Shown here: piece after piece, positions 55,276-62,968 of the stretch
How the letters are laid out: every line of letters begins with the position of its first letter
Position numbering within the stretch: the first letter of the stretch is position 1
From: Solimonas aquatica
GTDB taxonomy: Bacteria > Pseudomonadota > Gammaproteobacteria > Nevskiales > Nevskiaceae
Assembly (NCBI RefSeq): GCF_900111015.1
Contig: NZ_FOFS01000001.1
Location: 372,001 to 436,000, forward strand
Length of the DNA stretch: 64,000 nucleotides
Direction of reading: 5' to 3'
Position numbers and translations under genes: made by a program
Notes under the pieces: generated by a model
What the model saw: only the letters and a program-made list of their open reading frames with translations
Told to the model about the DNA's origin: nothing
The model's database searches: none

Positions 55276-57267
55276 ATGAAACGCTTGCTGCTCGCCCTTG
55301 CCACCGTCTTCACCACCGTTCAGGCGCAGGCCGCCTTCAAGCTGGAGGAGGCCACGATTCCGCAGATCCAGCAGGCGATCCTCAACAAGGAGATCACCTC
55401 CACCAAACTCGTGGAGCTGTATCTGGCGCGGATCAAGGCTTACAACGGCGCCTGCGTGGCGCAGCCCAACGGCATCCTGGGACCGATCAGCACCATCGCC
55501 AACGCCGGCCAGATCAATGCCCTGGTCACGCTCAATCTGCGTCCGCAGCGCCGTCAGCAATGGGGTTTCGACGAGCGCAAGGCGCGCAGCCTCACCGACA
55601 AGAGCGATGCCGATCCGAAGATGCCCGACGCCCTGGAAGTGGCGAGCGCGCAGGACGCCGAGTTCGCGCGCACCGGCAAGCTCAGCGGCCCGCTGCACGG
55701 CGTGGTGATGGCGATCAAGGATCAGTACGACACCTTCGACATGCGCACCACCGCCGGCGCGGATGTGCCCTATGCCAATGACCGTCCGCCCGACGATGCC
55801 ACCTTCGTCGAACGCTTGCGCAAGTCCGGCGCCATCATCCTGGCCAAGTCCAATCTCGGCGAATACGCCTCGGGCATCCCGCGCAGCTCCTACGGCGGCA
55901 CCTTCTGCAATCCCTACGACACCGAGCGCAGCCCGCGTGGCTCCAGCTCCGGCTCGGGTTCCGCGGTGGGCGCCAATCTGGTCACCTGCGCGATCGCCGA
56001 GGAGTCGGGTTCTTCCATCCGGGGTCCGGCCAGCGCCGCCAGTGCGGTGGGCATCGCCGGCACGCAGGAGCTGGTGAGCCGCGACGGCATGGTCCAGCAC
56101 GGCATCAATACCCGCACCGGCCCGATCTGCCGCACCGTGGCCGATGCCGCACGGGTGCTGGATGTGATCGCCGGTTATGACCCGAAAGACGAGCTGACCG
56201 CGTTCAGCATCGGCCGCATGCCCAAGAGCGGTTATCTGAGCGCGGCCGAGCCCGGCTCGCTCAAGGGCCTGCGCATCGGCGTGCTGCGCGAGTACATGAA
56301 CAAGAAGCTGTTCACCAAGGCCGACGAGCAGAGCATCGACCTCGTCGCCAAAGGCGTGGAAGACCTCAAGGCCCTGGGCGCCACCGTGGTCGATCCGGGT
56401 CCGGAAGGCGCGCTGTTCACCAGCTGCCTGCGGCGCCTGGTGCCGGAGCTGGACAACAAGCTGTTCACCAAGCGCTTCCCCGAACTGTTCCCGGTTGATG
56501 CGAAGGGCAGCCCGGTGGGTGATCACACCGCCAAGCTGCTGGAGCTGCGCATGGACCCGGGCAAGGTGCCGGACAAGCTCACGCTGCGTGACTTCGGCCC
56601 CAGCGCCCCGGATGGCCAGAACAAGTACATGATGAATCTGTATCTGGCCGAACGCGGCGATGCGCGCATCAGGAGCAATGCCGATCTGATCGCCTGGTCC
56701 AGCTTTCATCAGGACCCGCAGTTCCCGGATCGCAAGAAAGGCCGCGAGCGCGCCGAGGAGGTGAAGGAATACAACATGTCCGAGCGCATCCTGCGGCGTT
56801 TCGCGGTACAGCAGGCCGTGCTTGCCTGCATGGCCGAACAACAGCTCGACGCCCTGGTCTATCCCACCAGCAATCTGCCGCCGACCAAGCTCGGTGCGCC
56901 GCAAGGCCCTGCCATCAATGGTCGCAGCGGCGGCGGCGTGTGGACCTTCCTCGGTGCACAGGGCTTCCCGGCGATCACGGTGCCGGCGGGCTATACCACC
57001 GAGGTCTACGATCTGGTGCGCGATCCCACTGCGCCCAAGACCCCGGACTCGGCCTGGGAGGGTGGCGGTGGCGGCGAAGGCCGTCTGGCCGGCGACGAGC
57101 GCACACGCCTGATCGGACCGATCAAGGCCAGGCTGCCGGTGGGCATCGACTTCCTCGGCAAGCCCTTCGATGAACCCACGCTGCTGCGCATCGCCGCCGC
57201 GTATGAGGCACGCACGCATCATCGTCGGCCACCCACGGGCTTCGGTCCGCTGGCGGGAGAACCCTGA
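55276..57267 (+). CDS. Exported amidase-signature hydrolase, long form
   Basis: This 663-residue protein has a signal peptide (MKRLLLALATVFTTVQAQA) and an amidase-signature domain with the Ser-cisSer-Lys triad: Lys148 in MAIKDQYD, cis-Ser around 223-225 in RGSSSGSGS, and nucleophile Ser247 in SGSSIRGP. It is some 130 residues longer than usual, with insertions near residues 58-125 (including PQRRQQWGFDE) and 410-540. It should hydrolyse an amide in the periplasm; the substrate is unknown. The ATG at 55276 was chosen because the signal peptide begins there. The stop overlaps the next ATG (TGATG). Confidence 0.88.
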   Translation: MKRLLLALATVFTTVQAQAAFKLEEATIPQIQQAILNKEITSTKLVELYLARIKAYNGACVAQPNGILGPISTIANAGQINALVTLNLRPQRRQQWGFDERKARSLTDKSDADPKMPDALEVASAQDAEFARTGKLSGPLHGVVMAIKDQYDTFDMRTTAGADVPYANDRPPDDATFVERLRKSGAIILAKSNLGEYASGIPRSSYGGTFCNPYDTERSPRGSSSGSGSAVGANLVTCAIAEESGSSIRGPASAASAVGIAGTQELVSRDGMVQHGINTRTGPICRTVADAARVLDVIAGYDPKDELTAFSIGRMPKSGYLSAAEPGSLKGLRIGVLREYMNKKLFTKADEQSIDLVAKGVEDLKALGATVVDPGPEGALFTSCLRRLVPELDNKLFTKRFPELFPVDAKGSPVGDHTAKLLELRMDPGKVPDKLTLRDFGPSAPDGQNKYMMNLYLAERGDARIRSNADLIAWSSFHQDPQFPDRKKGRERAEEVKEYNMSERILRRFAVQQAVLACMAEQQLDALVYPTSNLPPTKLGAPQGPAINGRSGGGVWTFLGAQGFPAITVPAGYTTEVYDLVRDPTAPKTPDSAWEGGGGGEGRLAGDERTRLIGPIKARLPVGIDFLGKPFDEPTLLRIAAAYEARTHHRRPPTGFGPLAGEP

Positions 57268-58862
57268 TGCCCGCCCTGCCCCTGCTGCGCCGCGGGCTGC
57301 TCGCCGCGGCGCTCGCCAGCCTGCCCCTGCTCGCGCACAGCACCGATGTGCCGCTGACGCAGGCCAGCATCGAGGATCTCAACAAGGCCTTCGCTGCCGG
57401 CACGCTGAGCGCGGAGTCGCTGTTGAAGATGTATCTGCAGCGCATCGCCGCCTACGATCAGGCCGGCCCCAGGCTCAATGCGGTGATCACGCTCAATCCC
57501 AAGGCGCTTGAAACGGCGCGGGCGCTGGATGCCGAGCGCAAGGCCGGCAAGGTCCGCGGTCCGCTGCACGGCGTGCCGGTGGTGCTCAAAGACAATTTCG
57601 ACACCGCCGATCTGCCCACCAGCGGCGGCTCCTTCCTGCTCAAGAACTCGCTGCCACCTGATGACGCTTTCGTGGTGAAGAAGCTGCGCGCCGCCGGCGC
57701 CATCATTCTGGCCAAGGTGAATCTTTCCGAGTTCGCCTCGGGCAGTCCGATGAGTTCGCTGGGCGGCCAGAGCCTCAATCCGCATGACCTTGAACGCACG
57801 CCCTCGGGTTCTTCCGGCGGCACGGGTGTGGCGATTGCCGCCGACTACGCACCGCTGGGCCTGGGCACCGATACCGGCGGCTCCATCCGGGGACCGTCCA
57901 CGTCCAATGGCATCGTCGGCCTCAAGCCCACGCATGGCCTGCTGTCGCGCGACGGCATCATTCCGCTGGCGCTGTCCTTCGACACCGGCGGCCCGATGGC
58001 GCGCAGCGTCTACGATGTGGCGCTGGCCCTGGGCACCATGACCGGCATCGATCCCGCCGATCCCGCCACGCAGAAGAGCAAGAGCCGGCTGGAAAGTGAT
58101 TACACGCGCTATCTGAAAGCCGATGCCCTCAAGGGCGCGCGCATCGGCGTGGCGCGCGACTTCATGGGCGCCGATCCGGAAGTGGACTGGATCATCGAAG
58201 CCTCGCTCAGTGCGATGAAGGCGGCGGGCGCCACCATCATCGACGTGAAGTATCCGAAGTGGCTGCTCGACGGCAAGGGCGAGTTCTACAATGTGCTGCG
58301 CCGCCCGGAATTCCGCGAGCAGGTCACCACCTATCTGGGCACGCTCAAGCCCGGCTTTCCGCGCAGCCATGCCGAGCTGATGGCCGCCTCGGAAAAACTG
58401 GTTTCGCCGCGTGATGGCTTCGTCCCCAACCAGGGGCGCTGGACGCTGTTCAAGCAGGAAGCCAAGGCGCCGGCCCTGGATGATCCGGAAGTGGTGGCGG
58501 TACGCGAGCACGCCCTGCCCCTGATCCGCGACACCCTGCAGGGCCTGATGGCGCGCGAGAAACTCGACGCCATCGTCTATCCCACTTCACCGCGTCGTCC
58601 GGCCAGACTCAATGAAGAGCCTGGCAGTGGCGCGGGCGTCACGGCTTCGGCGACCAATATCGCCAATCTCAGCGGCTTTCCGGATCTGATCGTGCCGGCG
58701 GGGTTCACCAGCGGCGGACTGCCGGTCGGCATCTCCTTCTTCGGCACGGCCTTCAGCGAGCCGAAGCTGCTGGCCCTGGGCTATGCCTTCGAACAGAAGA
58801 CCCGCGCGATGCGCCTGCCGAAGAGCACACCGCCGCTGGAAGGTGAAGTGATTCATTACTGA
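57267..58862 (+). CDS. Exported amidase-signature hydrolase
   Basis: This 531-residue protein has an Arg-containing signal peptide (LRRGLLAAALASLPLLAHS) followed by a normal-length amidase-signature domain: Lys108 in VVLKDNFDT, cis-Ser near 182-183 in TPSGSSGGTGV, nucleophile Ser206 in GTDTGGSIRGP. It is coupled to the preceding amidase by a one-base stop/start overlap, so both are exported together. The two share only the core and are not a recent duplication. Peptide-amide or aryl-amide hydrolysis in the periplasm is the family expectation. Confidence 0.9.
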   Translation: MPALPLLRRGLLAAALASLPLLAHSTDVPLTQASIEDLNKAFAAGTLSAESLLKMYLQRIAAYDQAGPRLNAVITLNPKALETARALDAERKAGKVRGPLHGVPVVLKDNFDTADLPTSGGSFLLKNSLPPDDAFVVKKLRAAGAIILAKVNLSEFASGSPMSSLGGQSLNPHDLERTPSGSSGGTGVAIAADYAPLGLGTDTGGSIRGPSTSNGIVGLKPTHGLLSRDGIIPLALSFDTGGPMARSVYDVALALGTMTGIDPADPATQKSKSRLESDYTRYLKADALKGARIGVARDFMGADPEVDWIIEASLSAMKAAGATIIDVKYPKWLLDGKGEFYNVLRRPEFREQVTTYLGTLKPGFPRSHAELMAASEKLVSPRDGFVPNQGRWTLFKQEAKAPALDDPEVVAVREHALPLIRDTLQGLMAREKLDAIVYPTSPRRPARLNEEPGSGAGVTASATNIANLSGFPDLIVPAGFTSGGLPVGISFFGTAFSEPKLLALGYAFEQKTRAMRLPKSTPPLEGEVIHY

Positions 58863-58911
58863 GCCATGGCCGGCCCCATCAGCCCGCAAGGCGGACTCGC
58901 GGCGCAGCCAG

Positions 58912-58922
58912 GCAGGTAGGGC
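58912..58922 (+). repeat. 11-mer element upstream of the membrane protein gene
   Basis: This is the second copy of GCAGGTAGGGC, 67 bp before the ATG at 58979. The preceding gene stop is only 50 bp upstream, so the element lies in a short intergenic region where a promoter would be expected. Confidence 0.35.
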
Positions 58923-58978
58923 GATCGCCGCGCTTCACGTCAGAACAGACAAGCCCCTCGCCTCTCGAGCCCCGCCGC

Positions 58979-60682
58979 ATGGCCTCACCCCTCGCCGCCA
59001 TCGCATCAGCCGATGCTGCGCCTCGCGTGAACGCATCGGCGCGCGGCAGCTGGGTCCTGGATCCGGCGCAGGATCTGCTGTTCGTGATTCTCGCGCCGCT
59101 GCTGGTGCTGGTGCTGGCCATCGCGGCATTCCGCACGCTGGGCGCGGTGCAGGCTACGGCGCTGGTGCTGGGCACGCATATCGTGATGACCGTGGCGCAT
59201 CACCTGCCCACCTTCATCCGCATCTACATGGATGTGCAGCTGTTCGCCCGGCATCGCTGGACCTTCCTGCTCGCACCGCTGCTGCCCTTCGGCATCACCC
59301 TGGCTGCAGGCGGCTGGTTGCTGGCGCATCGGTTGCCGGCTGAAAACCTGCTGTACCTGTTTCTGCTCGCGGTGCTCTGGGACCCCTGGCACTTCCTGAT
59401 GCAGCACTACGGTTTCATGCGCATCTACGACCGCGCCAACCAGGCGCCACATCGGCTGGCGGCGCGCATGGATCTGGCGCTGTGCGCCAGCTGCTTCATC
59501 GCCATCATGCTGGCCAGCAGTGAATGGCTGGCCGGTCTGCTGGAAGACCTGCATCGCAGCGTGGCCTTTCCTGCCGGCCTGATTCCGCCGCCCGCGCTGC
59601 TTGCGACCTTGCGCGAACTCGCGCTGCTGCTGGCGCTGGGCACGCTGATGATCTATGCGCTGTATCTGCTGTGGTGCCTGCAGCAGCGTTATGTCCTGAG
59701 CCTGCGCAAGCTGGCGCTGTTCGGCTGCAGCTTCGCAGCCATGGCCCTGGCCTACACGCCCAATGCCTGGATCACGCAGCTGGCGCCGGGCTGGACCTTC
59801 AAGGTGGGCTTTGCCGCCATCGGCATCGTGCACATGACACAGTACCTGGCCATCGTCTGGCGCTACAACCGGGGCCTGACCGCACGGAGCGGACGTGCAC
59901 GAGGCGGCTGGTTCACGCGCCTGCACGCGCGCGGCGGACTGCTGATTGCCGGCGCGTATGTGCTGCTGTGTCTGGGCTACGGACAGACCGTGAGCAGCCA
60001 GTGGCGCAGCGATGCGCTGATGGTCTTGCTGATCGCCCTGGGTCTGACTTCCACACTGATGCATTACTACTTCGACGGCTTCATCTGGAAGCTGCGCCAG
60101 CCGGCCAATGCCCAGGTGCTGGATCTGCCGGCCCGCGAAACGCCGGCGGCGCCGGGCACCGCCGCCGGTCCCGGCCGCGTGTTCGCGCGTCAGCTTCTGT
60201 ACTTCGGACTGCCGCTGGCGCTGTTGTCCAGCGGCGCCTGGGCGGTCTGGCACCGTGACAGCGCCGCCGGTTACGTAGGGCATCTGCTGCGCGCCAACGT
60301 CTTGTCACAGCAGGGCGATGCCACCGGTGCGGCACAGGAAGCCATGGCCGCCTATGCCGAGATGCAAAGCCAGCTGCCCTTCGAACAGAGCATGACGCAG
60401 ATCCATCCTTCCGCTGCACGCGAGACCTCGCTGGCCATGCTGGTCTACAACCACGCGCGCTTCGCGCATCTGCTGCTGCCCTCGCTGCAAGGTCATGCCC
60501 CGGATACCGCCGACCGCGCCGCCTATGCGCAGGCCACCGTGCAGGCGGCCACGCTGCTGGAGCGTGCGCTGGAGCGCGCCGAGCCGCTGGGCGACGCCGG
60601 CGGCGCGCCGATGCGCCGCGAGGACGCGCAGCGTCTGCTGCAGAGCTGGCGCGCCGAACTGCAGGCCCTGCATGCGCACTGA
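58979..60682 (+). CDS. Histidine-rich polytopic membrane protein
   Basis: This 567-residue protein has about ten TM helices up to residue 420, then a helical soluble domain of about 145 residues with an Ala/Gln-rich, TPR-like look. Histidines occur in or at the edge of predicted TM segments: His67, His74-His75 (VAHHLPTF), His138 and His143 (DPWHFLMQHYG), His285 (GIVHMTQ) and His362 (LMHYYFDGFIW), as in membrane-bound metalloenzymes. I recognise no named family. It separates the amidase pair from the asparaginase pair and is followed by a terminator. Confidence 0.65.
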   Translation: MASPLAAIASADAAPRVNASARGSWVLDPAQDLLFVILAPLLVLVLAIAAFRTLGAVQATALVLGTHIVMTVAHHLPTFIRIYMDVQLFARHRWTFLLAPLLPFGITLAAGGWLLAHRLPAENLLYLFLLAVLWDPWHFLMQHYGFMRIYDRANQAPHRLAARMDLALCASCFIAIMLASSEWLAGLLEDLHRSVAFPAGLIPPPALLATLRELALLLALGTLMIYALYLLWCLQQRYVLSLRKLALFGCSFAAMALAYTPNAWITQLAPGWTFKVGFAAIGIVHMTQYLAIVWRYNRGLTARSGRARGGWFTRLHARGGLLIAGAYVLLCLGYGQTVSSQWRSDALMVLLIALGLTSTLMHYYFDGFIWKLRQPANAQVLDLPARETPAAPGTAAGPGRVFARQLLYFGLPLALLSSGAWAVWHRDSAAGYVGHLLRANVLSQQGDATGAAQEAMAAYAEMQSQLPFEQSMTQIHPSAARETSLAMLVYNHARFAHLLLPSLQGHAPDTADRAAYAQATVQAATLLERALERAEPLGDAGGAPMRREDAQRLLQSWRAELQALHAH

Positions 60683-60709
60683 TCATTTTCCCTGGGTGAA
60701 TCCCGGTTC

Positions 60710-60750
60710 GCCGTCATGTCGGACTTCGACTTCATGACGGCCCTTTTCTT
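60710..60750 (+). terminator. Rho-independent terminator after the membrane protein gene
   Basis: GCCGTCATG and its perfect complement CATGACGGC enclose a 14-base loop that can fold an inner GTCG/CGAC stem; CCTTTTCTT follows. It ends the amidase/membrane-protein transcript ahead of the asparaginase genes. Confidence 0.7.
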
Positions 60751-60765
60751 CTGCCTACTCACGCG

Positions 60766-61803
60766 ATGATCCGACGATCCTTACTTGTCGCCGTACTGGC
60801 CAGCGCACTGCTGACACCGCTGGGCGCTTATGCGCAGACCGCTTTGCCCAAGGTCAAGCTGTTCACCACCGGCGGCACCATTCAGAGCAAGGGCGCACAC
60901 CGCCAGAAGCTCATGGAATATTCCGACGGCCGGGTCACGCCGCAGGAACTGCTCGACGATCTGCCGGAACTCAAAGACCTGGCCGAGATCAGCACCATGG
61001 AGGTCGCCAACGTCGGCTCCGGCAACATCGCCGCCGAGCAGCTCCTGACGCTGGCGCGTGAGATCAATGCCTGGCTGGCGCGTCCCGAAGCCACCGGCGC
61101 AGTGGTCACGCATGGCACCGCCACGCTGGAGGAAACCGCGTACTTCCTGAACCTCACCGTGCACTCGCAAAAACCGGTGGTGATGGTGGGCGCCATGCGG
61201 CCGTTCACGGCGGTGAGTCGCGACGGCCCGATGAATCTCTACAACGCGGTGCGCGTCGCCGTGGCGCCGCAGTCCAGGGGCATGGGCGTGCTGATCATGC
61301 TCAATGACGAGATCAACGCCGCCCGCGACACCACCAAGACCAACACCTATCGCGTGGAAACCTTCGTGGCGCGCGACCTGGGACCGCTGGGCTTTGCCGA
61401 CTCCGACCGCATCGCCTACTACCGTCGTCCGCTCTACCGGCACACCTACCGCTCCGAGTTCAACGTGGACCAGCTCAGCACGCTGCCGCGTGTGGACGTG
61501 GCCTACACCTATCAGGAGGCCGATGGCGCCGCCATCGATGCCTTCGTCACCGCCGGCGCCAAGGGCATCGTACTCACCGGCGGTGGCGGCGACGCCGTGA
61601 AGGCCGCGCAGAACAAGGGCGTGCTGATCGTCAACAGTGATCGCAAGGGCGCCGGCCGCGTGGTGGAGAGCGAGAAAGTCGCCGCCAGCGGCCGCATCAC
61701 GTCCGACAATCTGCCGCCGCACAAGGCGCGCATCCTGCTGCGTCTGGCCCTGACCAAAACGCAGGACCCCAAACAAATCCAGCGCATGTTCAATGAATAC
61801 TGA
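60766..61803 (+). CDS. Exported type II asparaginase homologue with altered active site
   Basis: This 345-residue protein has a signal peptide (RRSLLVAVLASALLTPLGAYAQ) and the full type II L-asparaginase fold. Thr35 in FTTGGTI, Thr118 in VTHGT and Lys191 in TTKTNT fit AnsB Thr12, Thr89 and Lys162, but the residue after Thr118, Asp90 in AnsB, is Ala119 (codon GCC). The Gln59 position is Gly86 (VGSGN). Loss of the Asp that positions substrate and drives catalysis argues against normal asparaginase activity. It probably acts on another amide or has lost activity. It overlaps the next gene by 11 bp. Confidence 0.88.
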   Translation: MIRRSLLVAVLASALLTPLGAYAQTALPKVKLFTTGGTIQSKGAHRQKLMEYSDGRVTPQELLDDLPELKDLAEISTMEVANVGSGNIAAEQLLTLAREINAWLARPEATGAVVTHGTATLEETAYFLNLTVHSQKPVVMVGAMRPFTAVSRDGPMNLYNAVRVAVAPQSRGMGVLIMLNDEINAARDTTKTNTYRVETFVARDLGPLGFADSDRIAYYRRPLYRHTYRSEFNVDQLSTLPRVDVAYTYQEADGAAIDAFVTAGAKGIVLTGGGGDAVKAAQNKGVLIVNSDRKGAGRVVESEKVAASGRITSDNLPPHKARILLRLALTKTQDPKQIQRMFNEY

Positions 61804-62968
61804 AATCAGCTTCGCTGCGTGTCGCGCGGGCAAGGCCTCGCAGCTTCCGAGACACCGCCTGCTGCGCGTGCTGCTGCTGTCCGCCGGCCCGCTGCTGGCG
61901 GGCGTCGCCACCGCGCAGGAGATTCCCAGGTACGCGCCGCCGCCGCCGATGCCGGCGGCCAATGCCAGGCTGCCGACCGTGGTGCTGATGTCGATGGGCG
62001 GCACCATCGCCAGCCGGGGTGCGCCGCGCCTCAACATCACCAACTACGGCGGCAAGGACTATCCGCGCGTGGATCCGCAGGACTGGGTCAATGATCTGCC
62101 GGAAATCCGCGGCATCGCCAACATCGTGCTGGAAGATCAGCGCGCGCCGCAGGAGCGTGCCAGCAGCGAAACCCATGAGGATTTCGCACGTGTGGCCAGG
62201 CGCCTCAATGAGCTGGCGCGCGATCCCAAGATCGACGGCATCGTGGTCACGCATGGCACCAACACCATGGCGGAGACCGCCTATTACATGAACCTGGTGG
62301 TGAAGACCGACAAGCCCATCGTGTTCGTCGGTTCGCAGCGCCCCTGGACCGGCCTGTCCGGCGATGGCCCGCGCAATCTCTACGATGCGGTGCGCGTCGC
62401 CGCCTCGCCGCAGTCGCGTGGCAAGGGGGTGTTGCACGCCATGAACCAGTTCATCAATCCGGCGCGCGACGTCAACAAGAGCAGCGCCTATCGCGTGCAG
62501 ACCTTCCGCGGCATCGACGTCGGTGCCATCGGCTTTGTCGATCCCGACAAGGTGGTGTTCTATCGCGAACCGGTACGCCGCCACACCAGCGGCTCGGAGT
62601 TTGCCGGCAATGACTACCAGAGTCTGCCCAGGGTTGAAGTCGCTTACGCCTATCGCGATGCGCCGGGTTACCTGATCGACGCCATGGTCGCCAATGGCGC
62701 CAGAGGCATCGTGGTGGAAGGCACCGGCGCCGGCAGCCCCACTTCCGACCAGACCGAGGCGATCAAGCGCGCGCAAGCCAAGGGCGTGGTGGTGGTGGCC
62801 ACCGCGCGCACCGAAGGTGGCCGCGTGCAGGACACGCCGCGTCGTCGCGAGGCGCGCATCGTGCCCGGCGACAATCTGGTGCCGGAGAAGGCGCGCATCC
62901 TGCTGCAGCTGGCGCTGACCAAGACCCAGGACCTGGGCGAAGTGAAGAGGATCTTCGATGAGTACTGA
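61793..62968 (+). CDS. Exported asparaginase-fold paralogue lacking catalytic Thr and Asp
   Basis: This 391-residue protein has a long, basic signal region (HRLLRVLLLSAGPLLAGVATA) and an asparaginase fold. The nucleophile position in the first loop is Met68 (SMGGTI, where AnsB has ATGGTI), and AnsB Asp90 is Asn157 (VTHGTNTMAET); Thr156 and Lys229 (DVNKS) remain. The flexible-loop region also differs and no VGSQ-like motif is seen. By the classical mechanism it should be inactive on asparagine. It overlaps the preceding gene by 11 bp and the next by 11 bp, so production is tightly linked to both. Confidence 0.85.
   Translation: MNTEISFAACRAGKASQLPRHRLLRVLLLSAGPLLAGVATAQEIPRYAPPPPMPAANARLPTVVLMSMGGTIASRGAPRLNITNYGGKDYPRVDPQDWVNDLPEIRGIANIVLEDQRAPQERASSETHEDFARVARRLNELARDPKIDGIVVTHGTNTMAETAYYMNLVVKTDKPIVFVGSQRPWTGLSGDGPRNLYDAVRVAASPQSRGKGVLHAMNQFINPARDVNKSSAYRVQTFRGIDVGAIGFVDPDKVVFYREPVRRHTSGSEFAGNDYQSLPRVEVAYAYRDAPGYLIDAMVANGARGIVVEGTGAGSPTSDQTEAIKRAQAKGVVVVATARTEGGRVQDTPRRREARIVPGDNLVPEKARILLQLALTKTQDLGEVKRIFDEY

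Noticed and set aside
55258-57222. 654-codon antisense open frame opposite the long amidase
   Set aside because: It mirrors the third-position GC of the amidase and shows no family motif, signal or RBS.
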